Notes under the pieces: model-generated
The model's input: only the letters and a program-made list of their open reading frames with translations
What the model was told of the DNA's origin: nothing
Database searches by the model: none
Source: Synoicihabitans lomoniglobus
GTDB lineage: Bacteria; Verrucomicrobiota; Verrucomicrobiia; Opitutales; Opitutaceae
Direction of reading: 5' to 3'
NCBI RefSeq assembly: GCF_029023725.1
Contig: NZ_CP119075.1
Location: 4,273,501 to 4,337,500, forward strand
Length of the DNA stretch: 64,000 nucleotides
Shown: one piece after another, positions 25,646 through 34,742 of the stretch
How positions within the stretch are numbered: the first letter of the stretch is position 1
Layout: each line of letters begins with the position of its first letter
Made by a program: the position numbers and the translations under genes

Positions 25646-26486
25646 CGGCCCATTCGCCCATGATGCGAGTTTGAACTTCCCAAGTGGGCACCGCGGAGGT
25701 GAAGGCATCACGGACTTGATCAAGTTCATAGGCAAGGATGCCACTGAGCACCAACAGCCCACCCGGTGCAACCGCCGTCACCAATTCCGGCACAAACTGC
25801 ATGAGCACGTGGCCAAGAATGTTGGCAAAAATCAAATCACCCGGCTCTCCCGAAAACCCCGAAACCAGATCCCCTTCGTAGAAACGAATCACGCCCGTCA
25901 GGTCGTTAAGCGCCGCGTTTTCATCGCTGATGCGCACGGCTTCCACGTCGTTGTCGAACCCGCGAATATCGCTAAACCCCAACCGCGCCGCCGAAATCGC
26001 GAGAATGCCCGAGCCACATCCCGCATCGATTACCCGCGCTTCGGTCGGGGCCGTCTTCGCCCACTCTACGAGGCGCTCGCAACACAGCCGCGTCGTCTCG
26101 TGATTACCCGTGCCAAACGCCATCCCCGGGTCGAGCCAGATCGCCACATCGCCCGCCGGCAGGGCATACGTCTCGCGCTCCCACACCGGCACCCAATGCA
26201 GGCGACCACATTGCCACGGTTTGAAGTGCAGTTTGTAACTGTTGCGCCAGTCCTCGTCGCCGAGATTGCGAAACTCCGGTTCACCCGCGCCGGTCAATTC
26301 CGAGGCGAGATCGGTCCACGCGGCTTCGGCATCGGGCCGACTTTCAAACATGCCGATCAGCCACGCCGCCGGAATCAGCACGTCATGCATCACACTCCAG
26401 CGCGCATCGCCTCGTTCCAACAACAGATCGTCGACGGCATCCACGGTATCGACCGGCAGCGTCGCTTTGATTTCACACAAATTCAT
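25623..26486 (-). CDS. prmA: Ribosomal protein L11 methyltransferase-like (PrmA)
   Basis: A 287-residue SAM-dependent methyltransferase that in the family trimethylates ribosomal protein L11. Visible motifs are WLDPGMAFGTGNHETTRLC (substrate and cofactor loop), VIDAGCGSGILAISAARLG (motif I) and the post-motif IFANILGHVLMQ, where the family usually has NILA. The N-terminal domain contains WRNSYKLHFKPW. It lies 140 bp after creD and overlaps the HupE-like gene. Confidence 0.92.
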   Translation of the reverse strand: MNLCEIKATLPVDTVDAVDDLLLERGDARWSVMHDVLIPAAWLIGMFESRPDAEAAWTDLASELTGAGEPEFRNLGDEDWRNSYKLHFKPWQCGRLHWVPVWERETYALPAGDVAIWLDPGMAFGTGNHETTRLCCERLVEWAKTAPTEARVIDAGCGSGILAISAARLGFSDIRGFDNDVEAVRISDENAALNDLTGVIRFYEGDLVSGFSGEPGDLIFANILGHVLMQFVPELVTAVAPGGLLVLSGILAYELDQVRDAFTSAVPTWEVQTRIMGEWADVALRRV

Positions 26487-26507
26487 GCCCGCAGCTGAGC
26501 CGTCGTT

Positions 26508-26630
26508 TCAGCCACTGACAACTTGTTTAACCACCGGCGGGGGAGGTCGCCGCACTGCGGGCTTCCTTAGCCGCCACGGCAACAGTCCCAGCATGGCACA
26601 ACGCAGACGCGGCAGATGGTAGACCTTCAT
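26508..26630 (-). CDS. Possible 40-residue basic/proline-rich protein overlapping creD end
   Basis: A short frame whose ATG overlaps the creD stop as ATGA, the same coupling used elsewhere in this window. The product (MKVYHLPRLRCAMLGLLPWR, then a KPAVRRPPPP segment) is basic and has no recognised domain. It fills most of the otherwise empty 140-bp space before prmA. There is no direct evidence that it is translated; the overlap could be chance. Confidence 0.25.
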   Translation of the reverse strand: MKVYHLPRLRCAMLGLLPWRLRKPAVRRPPPPVVKQVVSG

Positions 26631-28009
26631 GCCTTGGTCCCCCCCATTGGTCCGCCCAACGCCGTGGCATCGTCAAACCGCAGGTGACGCGTCGCATACA
26701 TCACCGCTCCCAGCAGCCCAAACAGAAGCACGGTGCCTCCAACCAACGCAACGTCCTCGAGTTGCAGCACAAAGTAGAGATAACCATAGATGCCAGCCAT
26801 CAACAGTCCCAGCACGCCCGCCGGCTTGCGCGCCCCCATCACGGCCGTCGCATACAATCCCACCAGCAGGGTGGACGCCCCCGCCGCCGCGATGTAGGCC
26901 CAGCCAAATCGCCAGAATTCCGACAAGGCCAGCAGCGCGAGATAAAACAAACACAGTGCCGCCCCCACCAACAGGTAGTTCAGCACGTGCAGCGAGCGTC
27001 CGCCCACGACTTCGCCCAAGAAAAACCCGGCAAATACGGTCACCAAAAACAGGATACCATACTTTATCGCCCGTTCGATCGTGCGGTATTCCCCCACTTC
27101 CGGCACCAACCCGACCCCAAACGTCGCCGCGCTCATGCGCTCGGCCACCGCCGCATCGCCTCCGCCCATCCAGTCGCGCGGCAGGTCGTTGCCCAACGCA
27201 CCGATTTTCCACTTCGCCGCGAATCCGGTCGGCTCGACCGTGCGCTCAGACGGCAAATAAGCCCCGCGGAATCCCGGCGACGGCCAGGTCGAGCTGAGGG
27301 CCACATCCGTCGAACTCGCCAGCGGCACGAACTCCAACGCCCCGCTGCCATCAAGGTTCAGGGTGATTTCAAACGCCGCGCCCATCACCGGATCGATCGT
27401 CACGGGTGCCTGCATGCCCGCCGGCCAATTCGTCATCCCGGTGCCTCCCTGCAGCTCCGCCGGGGCCCCGTTCCACCGCAGACTCTGCTCAGCTCGCAGA
27501 CCGCGTGCATCACTCACCGCATACACGAGACGCGCTTGTTCCCACTGCATCTGCCACCGGGCATCACGCCTCCACTTCGGCGGCACCGTGAATCGCCCCT
27601 CCACGTGCAGGGCCGCCGCATACACCTGCGCTCGGTAAATGCCCCGTGACAACTCCCGCGTAGCGAGGTCGCCCGTCACCGCCAACGTCTCCGGCAACAA
27701 ACGCATCTCGCCTTCAGCGCGCAACACTTGGCCGTTTTCCTGGGTCCAAATATACGGCACCACCAGAACCGGCCCCATCAACCGTTGATCGCCGCCCCAC
27801 GACGTGGTTATCGCCGCCACCGATTCGGCATGTCGTTTTGCCCGTTCGTCCCGCGTCGAATCGATCAACCACAGCGGCACCTGCAGGATCGTGATCACCG
27901 CGGCGATCATAATGAGTTTGTTGGTGAGCCGTCGGCGAGCCGACTCGGCGGCGTTGACGGAGATGGAGGGCAGGGGCGGGACGGAGGAGGATTCGTTCAT
28001 CACCGCCAT
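26627..28009 (-). CDS. creD: CreD-like inner membrane protein
   Basis: A 460-residue protein with one N-terminal helix (about 33-52), a large extracytoplasmic domain (about 60-320) and five to six C-terminal helices. Family blocks include TILQVPLWLIDSTRDERAKR, GPVLVVPYIW, ERTVEPTGFAAKWKIGALG, IKYGILFLVTVFAGFFLGEV and LHVLNYLLVGAALCLFYLALLALSE. In enterobacteria creD is the strongest target of CreBC and affects envelope integrity and beta-lactam or colicin tolerance. It lies 78 bp downstream of creC, as in the classical creBCD order. Confidence 0.93.
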   Translation of the reverse strand: MAVMNESSSVPPLPSISVNAAESARRRLTNKLIMIAAVITILQVPLWLIDSTRDERAKRHAESVAAITTSWGGDQRLMGPVLVVPYIWTQENGQVLRAEGEMRLLPETLAVTGDLATRELSRGIYRAQVYAAALHVEGRFTVPPKWRRDARWQMQWEQARLVYAVSDARGLRAEQSLRWNGAPAELQGGTGMTNWPAGMQAPVTIDPVMGAAFEITLNLDGSGALEFVPLASSTDVALSSTWPSPGFRGAYLPSERTVEPTGFAAKWKIGALGNDLPRDWMGGGDAAVAERMSAATFGVGLVPEVGEYRTIERAIKYGILFLVTVFAGFFLGEVVGGRSLHVLNYLLVGAALCLFYLALLALSEFWRFGWAYIAAAGASTLLVGLYATAVMGARKPAGVLGLLMAGIYGYLYFVLQLEDVALVGGTVLLFGLLGAVMYATRHLRFDDATALGGPMGGTKA

Positions 28010-28087
28010 GATCGACCCCGGCGGTGAAGGGCGTGTGAACTGAAGATGAAATCGCGATGAATTCCGCGCGGGCGGAATTCCCCCGCG

Positions 28088-29479
28088 CTACCCGGCCGGA
28101 GGCGGAAAACGCAACCAAGCCCGGGCGCCCGCTGCATCCGTGCGATTGGTCAGCCCCACTTCACCCCGGTGACGCCGACAGATTTCGCTCACAAAACTCA
28201 GCCCCAGCCCCGTGCTCTTACGCCGACTGCGGGGGCGCGGCATCGAAAAGAAACGCTCGAACACCCGACCTTCCGCAAAATCCGGAATGCCCGGACCACC
28301 ATCGCACACGTCCACCCGCCAGCTCCCCTCCGGCGCGGACACACATGTGATGCTCACCGTCGCGCCTTCCGGCGAAAACTCGATGGCATTCTGCACGAGA
28401 TTGACCACCGCCTGCAGCAGCAGAAAACGTTCGCCATGCACCCGCGCCGCCCCGGCGGTGCGGTCGTCAAAACTCACCTTCACCCCCGCATGTTCGGCGG
28501 GCACGGCCAGCGATGTCACCGCCTCCCGAATCACCCCGACAAAATCAACTTCGCTCGGTGCCTCCAGGCCCTGCCGCGACTCCAGCGCCGTCAACCGCAA
28601 CATGCGATCGATGATGCCTTGGATTCGCACCGACTCCGCCTGCAGATTGCGCAAAAATCTCGCCCGGTCGGCCTCGGACATTTCTCGTTCCTGCATGAGC
28701 TCGGCCGCTCCGCGAATCGCCGACAACGGCGCTTTCAATTCGTGCGCCAGGTTATGCGTGTAGTGCTCCACGTAGTCCTTGCCCTCCAAGGTCCGCCGCA
28801 TGCCTTCAAAGGCTTCACCCAGCGCCTCGATTTCGCGGGCCTTGGTCACGGGCGGCTTCACATCCACCCCGTCGCGCACCGCCGCCGCGTAACCCGCCAA
28901 GCGCTCCAGCGACCGCGTCAACCGATTGGCCAACCACCACCCCAGTCCCAACATCACCAGGGCCACGAGGCTCGCGCCCGTGACCAATTTCAACCGCTCC
29001 GACCAGACAAACTCATTCACCGTGCGCAGCGGTCGCGCCAGAAAGAGCCGCCCGAGATTTTCGCCCCCCGTGACCATGATCGGCGCACTGACGACCAACT
29101 CCCCGGTGGTGCTCAGCGGTCGACCGTCAATCATCTGACTCGAGGCGGACTTGACGCTTTTATAGCGTATCGGTGCCGGGTTTAGCACCAGGCGTTCCGC
29201 TTCCGGACGAGAATCAAACAACACGTCCCCGTTCTCATCCTCCACCCTCACCCGCAGGCCGCGACTCGCATATTTCAACCGCTCGAAAACCTGGGGCCAG
29301 TCCTCCGTTTTCTGCGCCGCCAGCGTGACCGCCAACAGGCTGGCCGCCTCCTGCATCGTGACCTTCATCGACGACTCATAACGCGGCCGCACTTCCGCCA
29401 GGATGAATCGCATCAACACCGCCAGTCCCACCGCCGAGGCCAACGCATAAGTGCCAAATATCGCCGTGCGGATTTTCAT
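28088..29479 (-). CDS. creC: CreC-like sensor histidine kinase
   Basis: A 463-residue membrane sensor kinase. Helix 1 is at about 7-25, the periplasmic region at about 26-180, and helix 2 at about 183-203 (LVTGASLVALVMLGLGWWLA). These are followed by a HAMP linker, a HisKA domain with phospho-acceptor histidine in HNLAHELKAPLSAIRG, and an HATPase_c domain with NLVQNAIEFSPEG (N box), DGGPGI (G1) and STGLGLSFVSEIC (G2). MKIRTAIFGTYALASAVGLA is the CreC-like N-terminus. The start at 29479 overlaps the creB stop (ATGA). Confidence 0.93.
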   Translation of the reverse strand: MKIRTAIFGTYALASAVGLAVLMRFILAEVRPRYESSMKVTMQEAASLLAVTLAAQKTEDWPQVFERLKYASRGLRVRVEDENGDVLFDSRPEAERLVLNPAPIRYKSVKSASSQMIDGRPLSTTGELVVSAPIMVTGGENLGRLFLARPLRTVNEFVWSERLKLVTGASLVALVMLGLGWWLANRLTRSLERLAGYAAAVRDGVDVKPPVTKAREIEALGEAFEGMRRTLEGKDYVEHYTHNLAHELKAPLSAIRGAAELMQEREMSEADRARFLRNLQAESVRIQGIIDRMLRLTALESRQGLEAPSEVDFVGVIREAVTSLAVPAEHAGVKVSFDDRTAGAARVHGERFLLLQAVVNLVQNAIEFSPEGATVSITCVSAPEGSWRVDVCDGGPGIPDFAEGRVFERFFSMPRPRSRRKSTGLGLSFVSEICRRHRGEVGLTNRTDAAGARAWLRFPPPAG

Positions 29480-30189
29480 GGCGTCACCTTCCACGAGTAG
29501 CCCATCCCGCGATGGGTGCAGATCGGCGTATCCGTCGCCTGCACGGCACGCAGCTTTGCCCGCAGGGTTTTGATGTGGGCGTCCACGGTCCGATCCGTGC
29601 TCGCCGCAGGGTCTTCCCAGCCCGCCGCCATCAACGCATCGCGCGAAAACACCCGACCGGGACGGCGACTCAACGCTGCGAGCAGCCGAAACTCGTAACG
29701 GGTCAGCTGCAGCGCCGTGCCGTGATACCACGCCATGCAGGACTCTTCATCGACGCGCACCGTGGGGGCGGCGGATTGCGATCCCGGCATCACCTCCGGT
29801 CGGGCCGGGCCGCGTCGTAAAATCGCTCGCACCCGCGCCGTGAGCTCCCGCGGGCTGAACGGTTTGGTGACATAATCATCCCCCCCGATTTCGAGGCCCA
29901 CCACGCGATCGATTTCGTCGCTGCGGGCCGTGAGAAAAACCACCGGCACCGTGTGCTCCCGTCGCAGTTGTTTGCACCATTCGAAACCGTTGGTATCGGG
30001 CAGGCCGACATCGAGCAGCACGATATCCGGGACCTGCCGCGCCACCTCGGCCGACGCCGCCCGCCCCGTCAGGCAATGCACCGCGTCGAACCCTTCGGTG
30101 CGCAGCGCGTAAACCAACGTATCGGCAATCGACGGTTCATCCTCCACAATCAGCACCCGGCGGGCGTTCGGTGGAGGCAGGTCAGTCAT
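29476..30189 (-). CDS. creB: CreB-like response regulator
   Basis: A 237-residue OmpR-type regulator. The receiver domain (1-125) has acidic pocket residues in VLIVEDEPS, phospho-acceptor aspartate in PDIVLLDVGLPD, and the conserved T and K in VVFLTARS and DDYVTKPFSP. The winged-helix DNA-binding domain (about 140-237) has LTRYEFRLLAALSRRPGRVF and DRTVDAHIKTLRAKL. It begins 5 bp after the argC stop codon and overlaps creC by four bases, so argC, creB, creC and creD look like one transcript. Confidence 0.93.
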   Translation of the reverse strand: MTDLPPPNARRVLIVEDEPSIADTLVYALRTEGFDAVHCLTGRAASAEVARQVPDIVLLDVGLPDTNGFEWCKQLRREHTVPVVFLTARSDEIDRVVGLEIGGDDYVTKPFSPRELTARVRAILRRGPARPEVMPGSQSAAPTVRVDEESCMAWYHGTALQLTRYEFRLLAALSRRPGRVFSRDALMAAGWEDPAASTDRTVDAHIKTLRAKLRAVQATDTPICTHRGMGYSWKVTP

Positions 30190-30194
30190 GGAAA

Positions 30195-31145
30195 TCAGAC
30201 CGTCAGCCCGGCCGATTCCGCCAGCCCCAGCCGTAGATTCATACATTGAATGGCCGAACCCGAAGCCCCCTTGCCGAGATTGTCGATCCGCACGATCACC
30301 ACGGCTTGTTCGTCGTGACCAAACACCATCACGTCGGCGCGATTCGTGCCATTGCACGCCTGCGCATCCAGGAAGCCACCGTCCAAGTTGGCGTCATCGC
30401 CCAGCGGACACACCCGCACAAACGTGGCACCGGCATACGCTTCGCTCAACGCCGCGTGCAGGCTCGCAGGCGAAACGTTCCCGGGAAGAGCGCGCAACGC
30501 CAACGGGATCGTCACCGCCAACCCCTGCCGGAAGGGACCCACCACCGGATTGAACAACGGCGCGTGAGTCAGGCCTGCGTGCTGACGCATTTCCGGGAGG
30601 TGTTTGTGCGCCAGCCCCAACGCATAGGGACGCGGGCTGAGCAACGTGGCCGGACGGTCCGTCGCTTCGTAATCGGCAATCATGCTTTTGCCACCACCAC
30701 TGTAGCCCGTGATCGAAAAACAGGACAGTCGTGTATCCACAGGAACAATACCCGACTGCACCAGCGGCGCGACGCCGAGCAGAAACGCGCCGGCATGGCA
30801 GCCGATGTTGGCAATGCGATTCGCGGTCTCGATCCGCCGGCGATACTCCACGCCCAGCTCGGGTAAACCATAAGACCACGCCGGATCAGTCCGGTGCGCC
30901 GTGCTGGCGTCGATCACGATGGTATCGGGATTGGTCACCAACGCCGCCGATTCCCGCGCGGCGACATCCGGCAAACACAGAAACGCCACGTCCGCGGCAT
31001 TCAGGCAGTCCGCCCGCGCCGCCGGGTCCTTGCGCAATGCCGGTTCGATGGGGACGAGCTCCACCTCCGGGCGGCTCACCAGCCGCTCGTGAATCTGAAG
31101 TCCCGTGGTGCCTTCGGAACCATCGACAAAAACCTTAACACTCAT
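30195..31145 (-). CDS. argC: N-acetyl-gamma-glutamyl-phosphate reductase, type 2
   Basis: A 316-residue enzyme of arginine synthesis that reduces N-acetyl-glutamyl phosphate to the semialdehyde with NADPH. It is the short type 2 form: [19 protein letters not shown] at the N-terminus, LPELGVEYR, the active-site cysteine 116 in [12 protein letters not shown], and [13 protein letters not shown]. The start at 31145 (MSVKVF) follows the family; an upstream frame extension to 31289 is not needed. Coupling to the creBCD genes downstream is unusual. Confidence 0.95.
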   Translation of the reverse strand: MSVKVFVDGSEGTTGLQIHERLVSRPEVELVPIEPALRKDPAARADCLNAADVAFLCLPDVAARESAALVTNPDTIVIDASTAHRTDPAWSYGLPELGVEYRRRIETANRIANIGCHAGAFLLGVAPLVQSGIVPVDTRLSCFSITGYSGGGKSMIADYEATDRPATLLSPRPYALGLAHKHLPEMRQHAGLTHAPLFNPVVGPFRQGLAVTIPLALRALPGNVSPASLHAALSEAYAGATFVRVCPLGDDANLDGGFLDAQACNGTNRADVMVFGHDEQAVVIVRIDNLGKGASGSAIQCMNLRLGLAESAGLTV

Positions 31146-31398
31146 GAAGAAGTTGACGATCAGGCGCGGCGGCGGATTCCGCAAGCGTATGATCCCCTCT
31201 TTCAACGGCTTATAGGGTGGAACTTGGCGAGGGGTCGCAGCGGTGGCATGCGGAAAATTTCGCCAATCGGGGCCAACTCGACCGCCCATTGCACGATTTA
31301 GGAATCCAACTCCAACTATCCGACGTTAAAACTCCATGATGAGATTTTTAAATTGCAGCAGTTCAGAAGCCATTTGCAGTGGCTGAGTTTCGTCTCTC

Positions 31399-31872
31399 AT
31401 GACCCTCGCCTTCCCCATCCAGACTCCGAGCCTCCAGACGCGCGCCTTCGCTCGTCGACGCACTCGCGAGCGCCGGGGACTGCTGTGGTCATGGTCGATC
31501 GGGTTTTTGCTTTTCGGCTGGGTTCTGATCAACCAACCCGCGCACTTTTTGCCCCGTCTGGCGGTTTCCTACCAAGCAATCGGCGCAAAACTATCCCACC
31601 AACAACAACTCACGTTGGAAGTGGCCCGCGCCCTGACGCAACATTCCGTCCCGGCCCAGCCGACTCCCGACGTCGCCCCAAACGCCTCCGAGGGCACTCC
31701 AGTTCCGGCCGCACCCAACGGCGAAACCACGGCGCGAAAACTCCACCTTTACGCCAGCGACACCCTGATCGCGTGGCATGCAGAACCGTCACCTGACTGG
31801 TCCGTCCATCGGTCGATGCACGCGAAATCCCCTGCGCCCGGCGAAGTGCCGCTGCCGCCCCCGCGAGTCTGA
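31399..31872 (+). CDS. Hypothetical single-pass membrane protein
   Basis: A 157-residue protein not recognised as any family. The arginine-rich N-terminus (residues 15-27) is followed by one hydrophobic helix (about 29-47, LLWSWSIGFLLFGWVLI), then a proline/alanine-rich extracytoplasmic part with no cysteines. It lies 180 bp upstream of the TonB-dependent receptor gene on the same strand and could be co-transcribed. It is supported as a gene by length, codon use and position only. Confidence 0.55.
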   Translation: MTLAFPIQTPSLQTRAFARRRTRERRGLLWSWSIGFLLFGWVLINQPAHFLPRLAVSYQAIGAKLSHQQQLTLEVARALTQHSVPAQPTPDVAPNASEGTPVPAAPNGETTARKLHLYASDTLIAWHAEPSPDWSVHRSMHAKSPAPGEVPLPPPRV

Positions 31873-32052
31873 GTGGCAAACGCCAACTGACTCCGCGGCA
31901 TCACGACCGTCGGCGCGACCTGTTTGCCCGACGAGCCCGTTCACGGGCGTGATCCGCTTCGCCTGCTTCTCCGACCCATCGCGCCCACGGCTCACTCCGG
32001 GGCAACGCGGGGGCGGCTCCCTTTCATCGCCCACCATCGGGCACCGATCTTC

Positions 32053-34140
32053 ATGCAACTTTTCAATCTTCCCGCTCGCGCTTCGCGCGTGAGCTTTGTG
32101 GCTGGCCTCGCAGCGGCTGCGATCTTCAGTTCCTCCATGTCGGCGCAAACGCCGACTTCCGCTCCTCCCATCACGCTCGACGCCATGACGGTGTTGGGAC
32201 GTGCCGACGACATGCTTGATGTCGCCGCCACCGCGTCACAGGGCCGTGTCGCCGCCGCCGAACTCAACACTCGACCGCTTCTGCGCCGCGGCGAGTTGCT
32301 GGAGGTCGTGCCCGGCCTCGTCGTCACCCAGCACTCCGGCGGCGGCAAGGCCAACCAGTATTTCCTGCGCGGCTACAACCTCGACCACGGCACCGACCTC
32401 GCGCTCTTCGCCGAAGGCGTGCCGATCAACCTGCGCACCCACGGCCATGGTCAGGGTTACGCCGATCTCAATTGGATCATTCCTGAACTCGTCGAAGGCA
32501 TTCGTTTCAACAAAGGACCGTTCTATCCAGCGGTCGGCGATTTCTCCGCGGCTGGCGCGGCCGAGTTGAACTTCTTTACGGCTTTGCCGCGCGATTTCGC
32601 CAGCATCAGCTGGGGCGAAAACGGCCACCGCCGTGCTGTGGTAGGCGGTTCCACCACGACCGGTCAAGGCGTGCTGACGGCCGCCGCCGAATGGTCGGCC
32701 TACGACGGTCCGTTCGTAAATCCGGAGGACTTCGAGCGAGCCAACGTGTTCCTGCGCTACCACCAATCCACGGCGGATCGTTCGCTGACCTTCACCGCCA
32801 TGGGTTACGATGCCACCTGGATGTCCACCGACCAAATCCCTGCCCGCGCCATCGCGGCGGGCACGTTGAACCGTTTCGACACCATCGACCCGACCAATGG
32901 CGGCGCGTCTTCCCGCTTCGCCACCACCTTCGAAGGCGAATGGCGCCGGGCCGACGCTACAACGCGGCTGAACCTGTTCGCCACGCACTACGACCTGTCG
33001 CTGTATTCAAACTTCACCTACTTTTTGGATGATCCCGCCGATGGCGATCAGTTCGAGCAGGTCGACGATCGTATCATTCTCGGCGGATCATGGAGCCAGG
33101 AATGGCGCTCTGCATCGGCGCGATACCCGCGGCGCGACACCATCGGCCTACAGGCTCAAGTTGATCTGATCGATGAGGTGGGACTGCATCGCACCGCCGC
33201 GCGCCAACGCCTCGGCACCGTGCGCAGTGACGCCGTAAAAGAAGGTAGTCTGGGCGTTTTTTGGGAAAACGAAACACGGTGGACCGATCGATTTCGCACC
33301 ACGGGCGGCCTGCGGGCGGACATCTACGGCTTCGACGTCGACAGCGACTTGGCTGCCAACTCCGGACGCCGCGACGACACCATCGTCAGTCCCAAACTGG
33401 CGGCCATCTACCAACTCGGAAAGGCGACCGAACTCTACGCCGGCGCCGGCTTCGGCTTCCACAGCAACGACGCCCGCGGCACCACCGTCACGATCGACCC
33501 CGCCGACGGCTCCCCCGCGTCCGCCGTCGACCCGTTGGCGCGTTCGCGCGGTTTCGAACTGGGTTGGCGCACCTCAGCCTGGCCCGGCCTCGTGAGCACC
33601 GTCGCGTTGTTCCAACTGGAGAATGAATCCGAACTCGTGTTCGTTGGCGATGCCGGCGGCACGGAGGCCTCCGGCGCCAGTCGGCGGCACGGCGTGGAAT
33701 GGACCAACTTCTACCAACCCCTGCCCTGGCTTTCCCTGGAAGCCGACCTCGCGCTGACCCATGCTCGTTTCAAAAATGCGCCGGGTGCCGACTACATTCC
33801 AGGTGCCATCGATCGGGTTTTCAGTGGCGGTGTGCGGGTCGGTCGCCCCGAAGGCTGGTTCAGCGAAATGCGCCTGCGGCATTTCGGACCGCGGGTGCTA
33901 ACCGAAGACGGCTCGATCCGCGGCGATGGTTCGACCTTGGTCAACGCCCGCCTCGGCTGGCGCAGCAACGCGTGGGAAGTCACCTGCGACGTGTTCAACG
34001 TCTTTGATCGAGCCGACAACGACATCGAATATTACTACGCCTCACGCCTGCCCGGCGAACCGGCGGCGGGCGTCGACGACGTGCATTTGCATCCCGTCGA
34101 ACCGCTCGCAGTGCGATTCACGGTAACGTGGCGACACTGA
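32053..34140 (+). CDS. TonB-dependent outer membrane receptor
   Basis: A 695-residue receptor. The signal peptide covers residues 1-33 (ending SSMSAQTP). A plug domain follows (about 35-165; LLEVVPGLVVTQHSGGGKAN, FLRGYNLDHGTDLALFAEGV, then the hallmark PINLRTHGHGQGYADLNWII), and a beta-barrel to the C-terminus, which ends FTVTWRH. The His-rich THGHGQGY plug signature marks a receptor subgroup found in several phyla, whose ligand I cannot name. I see no B12 box or other riboswitch upstream. The start at 32053 is chosen because it opens with the signal peptide. Confidence 0.92.
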   Translation: MQLFNLPARASRVSFVAGLAAAAIFSSSMSAQTPTSAPPITLDAMTVLGRADDMLDVAATASQGRVAAAELNTRPLLRRGELLEVVPGLVVTQHSGGGKANQYFLRGYNLDHGTDLALFAEGVPINLRTHGHGQGYADLNWIIPELVEGIRFNKGPFYPAVGDFSAAGAAELNFFTALPRDFASISWGENGHRRAVVGGSTTTGQGVLTAAAEWSAYDGPFVNPEDFERANVFLRYHQSTADRSLTFTAMGYDATWMSTDQIPARAIAAGTLNRFDTIDPTNGGASSRFATTFEGEWRRADATTRLNLFATHYDLSLYSNFTYFLDDPADGDQFEQVDDRIILGGSWSQEWRSASARYPRRDTIGLQAQVDLIDEVGLHRTAARQRLGTVRSDAVKEGSLGVFWENETRWTDRFRTTGGLRADIYGFDVDSDLAANSGRRDDTIVSPKLAAIYQLGKATELYAGAGFGFHSNDARGTTVTIDPADGSPASAVDPLARSRGFELGWRTSAWPGLVSTVALFQLENESELVFVGDAGGTEASGASRRHGVEWTNFYQPLPWLSLEADLALTHARFKNAPGADYIPGAIDRVFSGGVRVGRPEGWFSEMRLRHFGPRVLTEDGSIRGDGSTLVNARLGWRSNAWEVTCDVFNVFDRADNDIEYYYASRLPGEPAAGVDDVHLHPVEPLAVRFTVTWRH

Positions 34141-34158
34141 TCATCGATCTATCCAACT

Positions 34159-34734
34159 TCACGCCTGCCGACTGAGCCGAGCGATCACCGTCGGCAGCAG
34201 CTTGTGTTCGGCGGCATGCATTTTCTCCCCAAACGTCACCAGGGTATCCTGTGGCTCGATGCGCACCACCACTTGGTCAATGATGGGCCCGCCGTCCACT
34301 TCGGGTGTCACGTAATGCACGGTGCACCCCGAAACTTTCACGCCGCGGCGCCATGCCTGCCCGATGCCGTCGAGGCCGGGAAAACTCGGCAGCAAACTCG
34401 GGTGCAGGTTGATGATCTTGCCCGCAAACGCCGCGATGAAGCGCGGCTTGATCACGCGCATGAAACCCGCGAGCACGATCAAGTCCGGCGCCAGCGCCGC
34501 GATTGTCTCCATGTAGCAATCTTCGCCCGCGCCTTCGAGTTTGGTCTTGAACGGGGCGGGATCGAGATACTGCGCCGGCACGCCAAAGGTCTCCCCATGC
34601 GCCAGAATCCCGGCGGTGGGTTGATCGGCGATGAGCTGCACGACCTGCGCGCGCCCCAGGTTGCCCGCGGCCGCGGCGGCGAGGATCGCCGCCGCATTGG
34701 AACCGCCACCGGACCCGAGGATGACCACACGCAT
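34159..34734 (-). CDS. purN: Phosphoribosylglycinamide formyltransferase
   Basis: A 191-residue enzyme of purine synthesis that transfers the formyl group from 10-formyl-tetrahydrofolate to GAR. Motifs are MRVVILGSGGGSNAAAIL (phosphate-binding loop), LAGFMRVIKP, the catalytic INLHPSLLPSFPGLDG segment with asparagine and histidine, and VDGGPII with the catalytic aspartate. The start at 34734 matches the family; the frame extends to 34773 but overlaps dnaJ. It lies 8 bp after the dnaJ stop codon. Confidence 0.95.
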   Translation of the reverse strand: MRVVILGSGGGSNAAAILAAAAAGNLGRAQVVQLIADQPTAGILAHGETFGVPAQYLDPAPFKTKLEGAGEDCYMETIAALAPDLIVLAGFMRVIKPRFIAAFAGKIINLHPSLLPSFPGLDGIGQAWRRGVKVSGCTVHYVTPEVDGGPIIDQVVVRIEPQDTLVTFGEKMHAAEHKLLPTVIARLSRQA

Positions 34735-34742
34735 GATTCGGT

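Noticed and set aside
25646-25771. N-terminal extension of the HupE/UreJ protein up to 25771
   Set aside because: It would lie entirely within prmA and would bury the signal peptide that begins at 25645.
31873-32052. Riboswitch (for example cobalamin) upstream of the TonB-dependent receptor
   Set aside because: No B12-box or other conserved riboswitch core could be found in the 180-bp leader.
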